Below are positions 10,872-19,953 of a DNA stretch of 37,992 nucleotides, piece by piece (position 1 is the first letter of the stretch; every line of letters starts with the position of its first letter). The stretch comes from Clostridia bacterium (GTDB lineage: Bacteria > Bacillota > Clostridia > Oscillospirales > CAG-382), in contig JAFOBR010000060.1 in assembly GCA_017381715.1 (NCBI GenBank), positions 1-37,992 of the forward strand. Direction: 5' to 3'. The notes beneath the pieces are model-generated. The model ran no database searches. It was not told where the DNA came from and worked only from the letters and a program-made list of their open reading frames with translations. The position numbers and the translations under genes are program-made.

Positions 10872-11126
10872 ATGGAAATTCTTACAGCCTTTCTGGTGTG
10901 TATCGGAGTGTGTTTTGTAATGGCAATAGCCTTTGAAAAAAAGCGCACGGAGGTTACCGAAATATACATTCCCGCAGAGGAGGATACCGAGCAGACGGTA
11001 AGAGAAAAGCTGTATGACAGCTCCTTGCGGGGCAGTAAGGTTATTATATGCCGTACTGCCGCAGACAAAGAAGAAATTTTAAAGCGTATGTCGGAAGAAT
11101 ACGGAAAAATATATAAAAAGGGGTGA
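10872..11126 (+). CDS. Small single-pass membrane protein of unknown function
   Basis: This 84-residue protein is not recognised. Residues 4-20 (LTAFLVCIGVCFVMAIA) form one membrane segment; the rest is a charged cytoplasmic tail with an acidic patch (AEEDTEQ) and a short strand-helix pattern (SKVIICRTAADKEEILKRM). GGAGGTG precedes the ATG. It stops only 6 nt before the recD2 start, so it should be cotranscribed with it. Its size, start site and position make a real gene likely. Confidence 0.7.
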   Translation: MEILTAFLVCIGVCFVMAIAFEKKRTEVTEIYIPAEEDTEQTVREKLYDSSLRGSKVIICRTAADKEEILKRMSEEYGKIYKKG

Positions 11127-11132
11127 AAAGCT

Positions 11133-13319
11133 TTGGAGCAGGTTACGCTGGAGGGCGTGGTTGAAAATATTGTCTTTACAAACGAAGATAACGGCTACAC
11201 CGTATGCGAATGCGCCTGCGGAGGAGAGCTTATCACCTTGGTGGGGATCATGCCCTATCTTAACGAGGGAGAGAGCATAAAAGCCCAGGGCGTATGGCAG
11301 GTTCACGCTACCTTCGGAAGACAGTTGAAGGTGGAGTATTTTGAAAAAAAGCTTCCCACGGACACGGAGGCTATATATAAATATCTTTCATCCGGTGCGG
11401 TAAAGGGAATAGGCCCCGTAACCGCCGCCAGAATCGTGGAAGCTTTTGGGGCAGATACCTTCGACGTTATGGAAAACAACCCCAAATGGCTGTGCGATAT
11501 TAAGGGAATCTCCCCAAAAAGAGCAAAGGATATTGCGGAAAGCTATGCGGCGCAGTTTGGTATGAGAAGCGTTATGCTGTTTTGCTCCAGATTTTTCGGG
11601 CCCTCGATTTCCGCAAGGATATACCGGAAATACGGTGCCGCCGCTACCACCATTATAGAAAAAGACCCTTACCGACTGATCGGTGATATTGAGGGAATAG
11701 GCTTTGAAAAAGCGGACACGGTGGCACAACAGCTCGGCTTTCCCTCGGACAGTCCCGAGCGTTTGGAGGCAGGGGCAGAATATATCCTTTCCGCCGCCGC
11801 ATATTCGGGAGGACATTGCTGTCTGCCCGAAAAAGAGTTGGTCGCAAAAACGGCGCAGGCGCTAAGAGTACAGCCCGTTTTGATTGCTGCCGCCATTGGC
11901 AGACTGTGCGAAAAAGGGGATTTTGTACGCACCGAAGAGGAATACGTATATTTAAAAGAATATAAAGAGGCGGAAAATTATATTACCGCAAAGCTTAAGC
12001 TTTTGCGTGATACTCCCCGTCCCGAAAGATATGAGGGCGTGGAGGAAGCCGTAAAAGAGCTTGAGAAAAAATACGGCATTACCTATGCAAGTGAACAAAA
12101 CGAAGCTATTTTAAGCGGAATTACAAACGGTATAACCGTAATTACCGGCGGTCCCGGTACGGGAAAGACCACGGTTATAAAAGCCCTTACGGAACTGCTT
12201 TTATCGCTTAAAATATCATTTTGCCTTGCGGCGCCTACGGGCAGAGCGGCAAAACGTATGAGCGAAGCAAGCGGTGCGGATGCAAAGACCATACACCGTT
12301 TGCTTGAAACCGAGTTCGATACCGCCCACAGACCGAAATTCGGCAGGGACGAAGGAAATCCCCTACCCGCTTCGGTGGTGATAATAGACGAAATGTCCAT
12401 GGTGGATCTTTTGCTGTTTTCATCCCTGCTCAAAGCGGTAAAAAGAGGAAGCACTTTAGTGCTGATCGGAGACGTGGACCAGCTCCCCCCCGTGGGTGCG
12501 GGACAATGTCTTAAAGACATTATAGAAAGCGATGCTTTCCCTGTGGTAAGGTTAAAGCATATATTCCGTCAGGCGCAGCAAAGCCTTATCGTAACCAATG
12601 CCCACGATATTAACGAGGGAAAAATGCCCGTGCTTAACGAAAAGAAAAACGATTTCTTCTTTTTGGAAAGAAACAACGCAGAGGATATACGGCAATTACT
12701 GCTTTCTCTCTGCAAGGACAGGCTTCCCAAAACCTATGCGCTTGACAGCTTTTCGGATATACAGATACTCACCCCCACCCGAAAAGGGGAATTGGGCACG
12801 AAAGCCCTTAACGAAGTGTTACAGGACGGGCTTAACCCCAAAAGCTTTAAAAAGCGGGAAAAGAAGATCGGCTCTGTTCTGTTCCGTGAAGGGGACAAGG
12901 TTATGCAGACCAAGAATAATTACGAGATAGAATGGGACAAGGACGGAACCCGAGGTCAAGGCATATTCAACGGCGACGTGGGACGGATAATTTCCATAGA
13001 TACCCAAAGCGAAACTATGGTTATTAATTTTGACGACCGTGTGGCGGAATATGATTTCGCACTGCTTGACGAATTGGAGCACGCATTTGCGGTGACAGTT
13101 CACAAAAGCCAAGGCAACGAATACCCCGTGGTGCTTATGCCGGTTTACGATTGCCCATACCCTCTGATGACGAGAAATCTGTTTTACACCGCAGTAACCC
13201 GTGCAAAGCAGATACTCATACTGGTGGGAACACAAAAAAGTATTTCCATTATGGTGGAAAATGATAAAAAAACACACAGACACGGCTTTTTGAAAAAAAA
13301 GCTTTCCGAAAGTATTTAA
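11133..13319 (+). CDS. recD2: RecD2-type ATP-dependent DNA helicase
   Basis: A 728-residue 5'-3' superfamily 1B helicase, the RecD2 type found in bacteria without a RecBC partner. The N-terminal section has an OB-like strand pattern and helix-hairpin-helix segments (VKGIGPVTAARIVEAFG, CDIKGISPKRAKDIA, IEGIGFEKADTVA). The helicase core begins with Walker A GGPGTGKTT near residue 339, Walker B IIDEMSMVD near 418, GDVDQLPPVGAG, and ends with motif VI HKSQGNEYP and YTAVTRAKQ. The start is a TTG with AAGGGG 7-8 nt upstream. It is 17 nt from the next gene with no terminator between, so a DNA-repair gene shares a transcript with sugar catabolism. Confidence 0.93.
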   Translation: MEQVTLEGVVENIVFTNEDNGYTVCECACGGELITLVGIMPYLNEGESIKAQGVWQVHATFGRQLKVEYFEKKLPTDTEAIYKYLSSGAVKGIGPVTAARIVEAFGADTFDVMENNPKWLCDIKGISPKRAKDIAESYAAQFGMRSVMLFCSRFFGPSISARIYRKYGAAATTIIEKDPYRLIGDIEGIGFEKADTVAQQLGFPSDSPERLEAGAEYILSAAAYSGGHCCLPEKELVAKTAQALRVQPVLIAAAIGRLCEKGDFVRTEEEYVYLKEYKEAENYITAKLKLLRDTPRPERYEGVEEAVKELEKKYGITYASEQNEAILSGITNGITVITGGPGTGKTTVIKALTELLLSLKISFCLAAPTGRAAKRMSEASGADAKTIHRLLETEFDTAHRPKFGRDEGNPLPASVVIIDEMSMVDLLLFSSLLKAVKRGSTLVLIGDVDQLPPVGAGQCLKDIIESDAFPVVRLKHIFRQAQQSLIVTNAHDINEGKMPVLNEKKNDFFFLERNNAEDIRQLLLSLCKDRLPKTYALDSFSDIQILTPTRKGELGTKALNEVLQDGLNPKSFKKREKKIGSVLFREGDKVMQTKNNYEIEWDKDGTRGQGIFNGDVGRIISIDTQSETMVINFDDRVAEYDFALLDELEHAFAVTVHKSQGNEYPVVLMPVYDCPYPLMTRNLFYTAVTRAKQILILVGTQKSISIMVENDKKTHRHGFLKKKLSESI

Positions 13320-13336
13320 AGGGAGGAAAACAAAAA

Positions 13337-15355
13337 ATGAAGGAACTTTTCAGATTTTCCGCAGGATACCTTGCAGTAGCAATTGAAAAAACGGGGGACG
13401 GCATACGTCTGTACTCTATAAGGGACAAAGAAAACAAAAAGAACCTGCTTACGCAGGCATGCCCTTTGTTCCGCTTATACGCAGAAAACCTTGAAGACGG
13501 AACTTGGGTAACCCTTTCCTCCCACACGGGTTGGAAACAGGCGGACACCTTTAAGACCGAAGAGGGCGCTGTGATAGTGCTTTCCGGCAACCGTGAATTA
13601 CCGGGAATAACCGTAACTCTTACCGCAGTATGCACCCACAATTGTATAGAATGGAAGACTACGGTAAGCTCCGTAAACGAAAAATACACAGTGACGGTGT
13701 GCGATCATCCCATGCTGTCCTTCGACACGGGTGAAAACGTGTGTATGTTCTTCCCCTACGGATGCGGCGAAGTATATACAACCGAAAAAAACAAAGAGCT
13801 ACACAACCTGCAAAGATACCCCTCATACGGCGTTTCTATGCAGTATATGGCGTTTTACAACAAACGCACAAAACGTGGTATTTACTACGGTATCCACGAT
13901 ACCGCCCCTGCATATAAGGAATTCAGCTTCAGCAAAAAAGCGGGAGAGAAGTTTATGTCTATGGTGGTGGGACAGCCACTCACCCATATAGACAGAGGCT
14001 GCAATTCCCAGTCTCTTTGCGGCAAATGCGTATGGAAGATGTTTGACGGCGATTGGTACGATGCCGCCGTTATTTACAGAGAATGGGCGGAAAAAGAAGC
14101 CGAATTCTTAAAAAGAGACAGAAAAGAGCCTGAATGGTTTACAAAAGCACCTCACTGGTGGCTCGTGCATATTAACGAAGACGCTTCCTTTGCGGACGAT
14201 ATTATAGAAGCCACCAAAATGCTTGGCACGGACAGCCCTATTCACCTGTATCTGTGGCATAACGCTCCCTTTGATAACGATTACCCCCACTACTTCCCCG
14301 TGCGTGACGTTGCCAAGGAAGGTCTTAAAAAGCTTAAAGACGCAGGCATAAAGGTTATGCCATATATTAACGGCAGACTTTGGGATACCAGAGATAAAAA
14401 AGCAGAGGATTTTGAATTTACCTCCGTTGCAAAGAAATGGGCTACCAAGGACAGAAAGGGAGTTTGCTTTACCGAAACCTATTCCTCCAAGGAAGAGGAC
14501 GGAAGCAAGGTTTGCCTTTCCATTATGTGTCCTTCCACCGCTTTGTGGCAGGAAAAGATGGCATATACCGTGGGCAGACTTATCAATGACGAAGGCTTTG
14601 ATGCAGTGTATATGGACCAGATAGCCGCCGCACAGCCCTATTCCTGCTGTGATCCCGCACACCCTCACGCACCCGGCGGAGGAGACTGGTGGTGCCGTTC
14701 TTACAGAGGACTTCTTGACAGAGTGTATCGCGCTATCCCCGAAGATGCGGTGCTTACCACCGAATGTACAGCAGATCCCTTTATATCCCATATGGGAGGA
14801 TACCTCTCTTGGCTGTGGGTAAGAAATAATCAGGTTCCCGCATTCCCCGTAATATATTCAAAATACATCTCTATGTTCGGCAGATGCTACGGTGCGGATT
14901 CCGACCCCGATTGGACGGGATTCAGAATATTTATTGCACAAAGCCTTGTTTACGGCGAACAGCTTGGCTGGATATCACCCCGTAAATACAAGGAAAGTCC
15001 TTACAGAGATTTTTATACCGAATGTGTGCGCACCCGCGCAAAGCTGGGCAAATATTTCTGGTGCGGAACCGAAACTTTGCGTCCCCCCGTTATAGAAACA
15101 AGCCTGCCCCGTCTGCGTACCGAAAAATGCTCTCAGGCAATAAACGGTATTTCGGAAGAAAACGCTGTAATTGGCTGTATACGCAAAGCGGAGGACGGCA
15201 AAAAGCTGCTGCTTTTGGTCAATGCCGCTAAAGAGGGCGGAAACGCTGTTATTTATGCCGACCTGCCCGACGGAGTATACGGAGATATTATCTTTAAAGA
15301 CGGAAAAGCCGAAACCTATATGGATGCGCTTTCCCTTAAATACGCTGAATTTTAA
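13337..15355 (+). CDS. Glycoside-hydrolase-like protein (DUF6259-type)
   Basis: A 672-residue cytoplasmic protein with no signal peptide. An N-terminal beta-sandwich of about 250 residues precedes a TIM barrel (LYLWHNAPFD, VMPYINGRLWD, DAVYMDQIAAAQPY, LTTECTADPF) and a C-terminal beta domain. The barrel resembles DUF6259 proteins, which sit among retaining glycosidases. Asp427 in YMDQ and Glu476 in TTEC are candidate catalytic acids; this is inference from their strand-end positions. The neighbouring genes degrade hexuronates, so the likely job is releasing a uronic acid or a related sugar from an imported oligosaccharide. GGGAGG precedes the ATG and uxuA follows after 18 nt. Confidence 0.75.
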   Translation: MKELFRFSAGYLAVAIEKTGDGIRLYSIRDKENKKNLLTQACPLFRLYAENLEDGTWVTLSSHTGWKQADTFKTEEGAVIVLSGNRELPGITVTLTAVCTHNCIEWKTTVSSVNEKYTVTVCDHPMLSFDTGENVCMFFPYGCGEVYTTEKNKELHNLQRYPSYGVSMQYMAFYNKRTKRGIYYGIHDTAPAYKEFSFSKKAGEKFMSMVVGQPLTHIDRGCNSQSLCGKCVWKMFDGDWYDAAVIYREWAEKEAEFLKRDRKEPEWFTKAPHWWLVHINEDASFADDIIEATKMLGTDSPIHLYLWHNAPFDNDYPHYFPVRDVAKEGLKKLKDAGIKVMPYINGRLWDTRDKKAEDFEFTSVAKKWATKDRKGVCFTETYSSKEEDGSKVCLSIMCPSTALWQEKMAYTVGRLINDEGFDAVYMDQIAAAQPYSCCDPAHPHAPGGGDWWCRSYRGLLDRVYRAIPEDAVLTTECTADPFISHMGGYLSWLWVRNNQVPAFPVIYSKYISMFGRCYGADSDPDWTGFRIFIAQSLVYGEQLGWISPRKYKESPYRDFYTECVRTRAKLGKYFWCGTETLRPPVIETSLPRLRTEKCSQAINGISEENAVIGCIRKAEDGKKLLLLVNAAKEGGNAVIYADLPDGVYGDIIFKDGKAETYMDALSLKYAEF

Positions 15356-15373
15356 ACAGAGGTAAAAAACAAA

Positions 15374-16429
15374 ATGAATATGAAATTATCTTTCCGCTGG
15401 TACGGTGAATCCGACCCTGTAACACTTACAAATATTTCCCAGATTCCCGGAATGCGCTCTATCGTTTCCGCAGTATACGATGTTAAGCCCGGCGGTGTTT
15501 GGGGCGAAGATACCCTTTTGCGTATGAAGACCCTTTGTGAAGAAAACGGTCTGGTATTTGACGTGGTGGAATCCATTCCCGTTCACGAGGACATTAAGCT
15601 TGGCAGAAACAACGTGGACGAGCTGTTGGAGGTTTACTGCGAAAATATTCGCCGCTGTGCAAAATACGGCGTAAAATGCGTAACCTACAACTTTATGCCC
15701 GTTTTTGACTGGACAAGAACACAGCTTGATAAAAAAGCACCCGACGGTTCCACCAGCCTTGTAATGTATTGGGACCAGATGAGAGGACTTGACCCCTTAA
15801 AAGACGATATACATCTTCCCGGCTGGGATGCAAGCTATACCCAAAGCGAGGTTCGTGAGCTTATTACCGCTTACGGCGAGCTCGGTGAAGAAGGACTCTG
15901 GAAAAATCTTGAAAAGTTTTTAAAGAAGGTTATTCCCGTGGCAGAGGAATGCGGTGTGAGAATGGCAATACATCCCGATGATCCTCCCTACCCCATCTTC
16001 GGCTTGCCCAGAATTATTACAAACGAAGAAAACCTTGACAGATTTCTTAAAATCGTTGACAGCAAGGCGAACAGCCTTTGTCTGTGCACCGGCTCTCTGG
16101 GCTGCGCAAAGACAAACGACGTTGTTAAGATGGTGCGCAAGTATGCCGAAATGGACAGAATTGCATTTATGCATATAAGAAACGTAAAGATAATGGAAGA
16201 CGGCTCTTTTGAAGAAACGGCTCACCTTTCCTCCTGCGGTTCTATGGATATTTACGAAATTGTAAAGGCGCTTGTTGAAAACGGATTTGACGGATACGTA
16301 CGTCCCGACCACGGCAGAATGATATGGGGCGAAACCGGCAAGCCCGGCTACGGTCTGTATGACAGAGCCTTGGGTGCGGCATACATCAACGGTTTGTTTG
16401 AGGCGGCGGAAAAGGAGCTTAAGAAATGA
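15374..16429 (+). CDS. uxuA: Mannonate dehydratase
   Basis: It dehydrates D-mannonate to 2-keto-3-deoxy-D-gluconate (KDG) with a divalent metal. The 351 residues fit the shorter Firmicutes type. Family marks in order: KLSFRWYGESDPV at the start, the PGGVWG segment, CVTYNFMPVFDWTRT, HPDDPPYPIFGLPRI, FMHIRNVK, and RPDHGRMIWGE near the end, which contain the His, Cys and Asp ligands expected for the metal. The ATG (15374) has an AGAGGTAAA site; a second ATG lies two codons in. Its stop overlaps the next start in an ATGA. Confidence 0.95.
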   Translation: MNMKLSFRWYGESDPVTLTNISQIPGMRSIVSAVYDVKPGGVWGEDTLLRMKTLCEENGLVFDVVESIPVHEDIKLGRNNVDELLEVYCENIRRCAKYGVKCVTYNFMPVFDWTRTQLDKKAPDGSTSLVMYWDQMRGLDPLKDDIHLPGWDASYTQSEVRELITAYGELGEEGLWKNLEKFLKKVIPVAEECGVRMAIHPDDPPYPIFGLPRIITNEENLDRFLKIVDSKANSLCLCTGSLGCAKTNDVVKMVRKYAEMDRIAFMHIRNVKIMEDGSFEETAHLSSCGSMDIYEIVKALVENGFDGYVRPDHGRMIWGETGKPGYGLYDRALGAAYINGLFEAAEKELKK

Positions 16430-17277
16430 ACGTAAACGTACTTAATACCGATCTTACGGGAAAAGTTGCGGTAATAACCGGCGCAGGCGGTGTGCTTTGC
16501 AGTAATTTTGCCGCTGTGCTTGCCCGTGCAGGCGCAACCGTTGCTCTGCTTGACCTTAACGAGCAGGCGGCGCAGGAATTCGCGGACAAAATCAACGCTG
16601 AGGGCGGAAAAGCGGTTGCCTACAAATGCAACGTGCTGGATAAAGAGATATGCGAAAGCGTGGCTTTGCAGGTGGAAAAGGATTTGGGCAAATGCGATAT
16701 CCTTATAAACGGCGCAGGGGGAAACAACCCCAGAGCCACTACCGATAAGGAATATTTCGAGATCGGCGATATCGACGCTGATACAAAGAGCTTTTTTGAT
16801 CTTGATGCTTCCGGCGTGGAATTTGTGTTCAACCTTAACTTTCTCGGCACCCTTATTCCCACCCAAGCCTTTGCAAAGCAGATGGTGGGCAGAGAGGGAT
16901 GCAATATTATAAACATTTCCTCTATGAACGCATTTACCCCTCTTACCAAAATACCCGCATACTCCGGTGCAAAAGCGGCAATAAGCAACTTTACCCAGTG
17001 GCTTGCGGTGCATTTTTCCAAGGTGGGAATTCGTGTAAACGCCATTGCTCCCGGATTTTTTTCCACAAAGCAAAATGCGAAGCTCTTGTGGAACGAAGAC
17101 GGCACCCCCACTCCCCGCACAGGCAAGATACTTGCCGCTACCCCTATGGGCAGATTCGGGGAAGCCGACGAGCTTGAGGGAAGCCTGCTGTTCCTTGTAA
17201 ACAACAAAGCCGCAAGCTTTATTACCGGCGTGGTTATTCCCGTGGACGGCGGTTTTTCCGCATATTCCGGCGTGTAA
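16426..17277 (+). CDS. SDR-type D-mannonate oxidoreductase (fructuronate reductase)
   Basis: A 283-residue short-chain dehydrogenase, probably interconverting D-fructuronate and D-mannonate with NAD(H). The cofactor motif is VITGAGGVLCSNFA (about residues 16-29), with LDLNEQ as the adenosine-ribose acidic site, NGAGG next, the catalytic serine in NISSM, and Tyr-x3-Lys in PAYSGAK. The C-terminus is typical, FITGVVIPVDGGF. It replaces the unrelated E. coli UxuB; Bacillus uses the same SDR type. Position between uxuA (ATGA overlap) and the KDPG aldolase supports the role. Other mannonate-like substrates remain possible. Confidence 0.85.
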   Translation: MNVNVLNTDLTGKVAVITGAGGVLCSNFAAVLARAGATVALLDLNEQAAQEFADKINAEGGKAVAYKCNVLDKEICESVALQVEKDLGKCDILINGAGGNNPRATTDKEYFEIGDIDADTKSFFDLDASGVEFVFNLNFLGTLIPTQAFAKQMVGREGCNIINISSMNAFTPLTKIPAYSGAKAAISNFTQWLAVHFSKVGIRVNAIAPGFFSTKQNAKLLWNEDGTPTPRTGKILAATPMGRFGEADELEGSLLFLVNNKAASFITGVVIPVDGGFSAYSGV

Positions 17278-17290
17278 AAAGAGGTAAAAT

Positions 17291-17872
17291 ATGATAAACG
17301 ATTTTAAATTTATTCCCGTTGTGGTTATAAACGATATAAACGATACCGAAAAAACTCTTGGCGGTCTTTGCGAAGGCGGGCTTCCTTGCGCGGAAATAAC
17401 CTTCCGCACACCCTGCGCCGCAGACGCAATAAAGCTTGGAAAACAGCTTTTCCCCCAAATGTGTATCGGCGCCGGCACGGTTATTAACCTTGACCAATGC
17501 TTAAAGGCGCTGGAAGCAGGGGCGGAATTTATTGTTTCCCCCGGACTGTGCGAAGAGGTTGCGGTATACTGTGTGGAAAAGGGTATTCCCTATTTCCCCG
17601 GATGTGTTACCCCCACCGAGATTATGAAAGCGATCTCTTTGGGTATTACCACGGTAAAATTCTTCCCTGCGGGAATTTACGGCGGTCTTAAGGCGATGAA
17701 AGCCCTTGCCGCGCCTTTTCCCCAGATAAAGTTCGTTCCCACCGGCGGTGTGGATATGAGCAATATTGCCGAATATCTGGCGTTTGATAAAATTCAGGCC
17801 ATCGGCGGTTCCTTCATAATGAAGGGCGATATTGCGGAAAACACTAAAAAGCTTATGGAGATAATAAAATGA
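17291..17872 (+). CDS. eda: KDPG aldolase
   Basis: A 193-residue class I aldolase cleaving 2-keto-3-deoxy-6-phosphogluconate to pyruvate and glyceraldehyde 3-phosphate. The Schiff-base lysine is Lys123 in TVKFFPA. The substrate-binding Glu and Arg are in AEITFRTPCA, and GAGTV, FPGCVTPTE and PTGGVD are all in their usual places. Length is slightly below the usual 200-210. AGAGGTAAA precedes the ATG, and the stop overlaps kdgK in an ATGA, so the last two steps of the pathway are translationally coupled. Confidence 0.95.
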   Translation: MINDFKFIPVVVINDINDTEKTLGGLCEGGLPCAEITFRTPCAADAIKLGKQLFPQMCIGAGTVINLDQCLKALEAGAEFIVSPGLCEEVAVYCVEKGIPYFPGCVTPTEIMKAISLGITTVKFFPAGIYGGLKAMKALAAPFPQIKFVPTGGVDMSNIAEYLAFDKIQAIGGSFIMKGDIAENTKKLMEIIK

Positions 17873-18894
17873 GCAAGAAAATTGTAACCTTTGGCGAGCT
17901 TATGCTCCGCCTTGCACCCGAGGGGTATTTGAGATTTGTTCAATCCGATAAATTTGAGGCTACATTCGGCGGTGCGGAAGCAAACGTGGCTGTGAGCCTT
18001 GCAAATTACGGCGAAAACGCAGTTTTCGTTACCAAGCTTCCCTCCCACGAGATAGGTCAGATGGCGGTAAATTCTCTGCGCAAGTTCGGCGTGGACACTA
18101 CAGAAATAGTTCGCGGCGGCGAAAGAGTAGGTATTTACTACTGTGAAAAGGGTGCGTCCCAGCGTCCCAGCAAGGTTATATACGACAGAGCAGGTTCCGC
18201 TATTTCCAAAGCAGACATTCAGGATTTTGATTGGGAAAAGATATTAAAAGGCGCGTCCTGGTTCCACGTAACGGGAATTACCCCCGCTTTAAGCGAAAGT
18301 GCGGCGGAAATAACCGTTGCCGCCTGCAAAAAAGCAAAGGAAATGGGCATTACCGTTTCTACCGACCTTAACTACCGCAAAAAGCTGTGGTCAAAGGAGC
18401 AGGCAAACAAGGTTATGACACAGGTTTGCAAATACGTTGATTACTGTATTGCAAACGAAGAGGATGCGAAGGACGTATTCGGCATCGAAGCGGACAACAC
18501 GGATATCGAAAGCGGAAAGCTTAACCGTGAAGGATACATAAGCGTTGCGGAAAAGCTTACAAGCGCTTTCGGTTTCAAGGGTGTTGCAATTACCCTGCGT
18601 GAGAGTATAAGCGCAAACGACAACAAATGGAGCGCAATGCTTTATACCGATAAAAACGCATATTTTTCCAAAAAGTACGATATGCATATAGTTGACCGTG
18701 TGGGCGGAGGAGATTCATTCGGCGCAGGACTTATATACAGTCTGCTTAATGGTTACGATAACCAAGCCGCCATAGAATTTGCGGTAGCCGCATCCTGCTT
18801 GAAGCACAGCATTGAGGGAGATTACAATATGGTAAGCGTTGCCGAGGTGCAGGCTCTTGCCAAGGGCTCCGGCAGCGGACGTGTGCAGAGATAA
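17869..18894 (+). CDS. kdgK: 2-keto-3-deoxygluconate kinase (PfkB family)
   Basis: A 341-residue sugar kinase of the PfkB/ribokinase fold that phosphorylates KDG to KDPG. The N-terminus KKIVTFGELMLRLAPEG and FGGAEANVAVSLA give the sugar-binding side. STDLNYRKKLW is characteristic of KDG kinases. The catalytic aspartate and anion hole are in VDRVGGGDSFGAG. The assignment to KDG rather than another sugar rests on STDLNYR and on its coupling to eda. It is the last gene of the uronate operon; a strong terminator begins 14 nt after its stop. Confidence 0.92.
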   Translation: MSKKIVTFGELMLRLAPEGYLRFVQSDKFEATFGGAEANVAVSLANYGENAVFVTKLPSHEIGQMAVNSLRKFGVDTTEIVRGGERVGIYYCEKGASQRPSKVIYDRAGSAISKADIQDFDWEKILKGASWFHVTGITPALSESAAEITVAACKKAKEMGITVSTDLNYRKKLWSKEQANKVMTQVCKYVDYCIANEEDAKDVFGIEADNTDIESGKLNREGYISVAEKLTSAFGFKGVAITLRESISANDNKWSAMLYTDKNAYFSKKYDMHIVDRVGGGDSFGAGLIYSLLNGYDNQAAIEFAVAASCLKHSIEGDYNMVSVAEVQALAKGSGSGRVQR

Positions 18895-18907
18895 ATAAAC
18901 AACAAAA

Positions 18908-18949
18908 ACGGCGAAGAAGCATAAAGCTTCTCCGCCGTATTTTTTGTTT
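18908..18949 (+). terminator. Terminator between the convergent kdgK and dehydrogenase genes
   Basis: ACGGCGAAGAAGC pairs with GCTTCTCCGCCGT around loop ATAAA (one mismatch), followed by ATTTTTTGTTT. The reverse strand is followed by TTTTGTTGTTTATTT, so it can serve both directions. Confidence 0.85.
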
Positions 18950-18962
18950 CTTGGGGTAATAA

Positions 18963-19949
18963 TTATGCCATGCGTGCGAGTTGTTCTTTTGTTACTTCGC
19001 ACATCATTTTTTCGCCATTAAGGAAGCGTTCTATCTCTTCGCAGCAATGCTTGCCGATCTTTTTAAGTCCATTTGCGGCAAGACCTGCAAGGTGAGGTGT
19101 CATTATCACGTTGGGGAGAGAACGAAGAGGATGATCAGCTGCGGGAGGTTCGGGGTCGAACACGTCAAGACAAGCATATTTAAGGTTACCCGCCTTCATA
19201 TGCTCGTAAAGCGCTTTTTCGTCTATAATGCTTCCGCGGGCGGTATTTATGAGCACCGCATCCTTTTTCATCATTGCAAGAGTCTGTGCGTTGAACATTT
19301 TGTCCGTTTCGGGAATGGAGGGAGCGTGAATGGATATAATATCCGATTCCTTTAAAACCTCTTCCAAGGATGCCTTTTTACAGCCCATTTTTTCGCACTG
19401 TTCTTCGGTAACGAAGGGATCGTAAAGAATGATATCCACATCAAAAGCCTGCATAAGCTCTATGTAATGTCTGCCTGCCCAGCCGCCGCCGATAACGCCG
19501 ACGGTAAGCTCGTACAGTTCGCGGATATTCTCTTTTCCTTCTGCCCACAATCCATTATGCAGGTTTTCGTTAAGAGCAAAGAAGTTTTTGGAAGCGGCAA
19601 TGGTAAAGCCCAAAGCGGTTTCGGAAACGCCCATGGAAAGCATAGCGGCAGATGCGGTTACACGCACGCCTTTGTTCCAAAGGTCATCGCAAACGATAGG
19701 CTTAACGCTTCCTGCGGCGTGGCAAACCAGCTTAAGGTCGGGACAAACAGACAGAATGTCTGCATCCAGTTCGGTGTTTCCCCAAGTGGTAATGGCGATA
19801 GTTGCGCCGGCAAGTGCTTTTTTAACGGATTCTCTGTCGCTACCCGTGCCGAAAACCACCTCGCCGATTTGCTCCATACGCTTGATGGAACGGGGGCTGA
19901 TAACAAGATTCCTTGCGGAATCGCCCATGATAAGTGCTATTTTTTCCAT
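18963..19949 (-). CDS. D-isomer-specific 2-hydroxyacid dehydrogenase
   Basis: A 328-residue NAD(P)-dependent dehydrogenase of the D-2-hydroxyacid family. The cofactor motif is VGVIGGGWAG (Gly154, 156, 159), and the catalytic triad is visible as Arg238 in NTARGS, Glu267 in FDPEPP and His286 in MTPHLAG. D-3-phosphoglycerate dehydrogenase shares the fold, but no serine-pathway neighbour or regulatory ACT domain is present, so the substrate is open. The ATG at 19949 follows AGGAAT and lies 4 nt beyond the stop of the enolase-superfamily gene; the longer open frame to 20015 would overlap that gene without gain. The tight spacing suggests the two enzymes act in one pathway. Confidence 0.85.
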   Translation of the reverse strand: MEKIALIMGDSARNLVISPRSIKRMEQIGEVVFGTGSDRESVKKALAGATIAITTWGNTELDADILSVCPDLKLVCHAAGSVKPIVCDDLWNKGVRVTASAAMLSMGVSETALGFTIAASKNFFALNENLHNGLWAEGKENIRELYELTVGVIGGGWAGRHYIELMQAFDVDIILYDPFVTEEQCEKMGCKKASLEEVLKESDIISIHAPSIPETDKMFNAQTLAMMKKDAVLINTARGSIIDEKALYEHMKAGNLKYACLDVFDPEPPAADHPLRSLPNVIMTPHLAGLAANGLKKIGKHCCEEIERFLNGEKMMCEVTKEQLARMA

Positions 19950-19953
19950 ATTT

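Noticed and set aside
16348-17478. Open frame of 376 codons on the minus strand
   Set aside because: It is opposite the SDR oxidoreductase and parts of uxuA and eda, all firmly identified.
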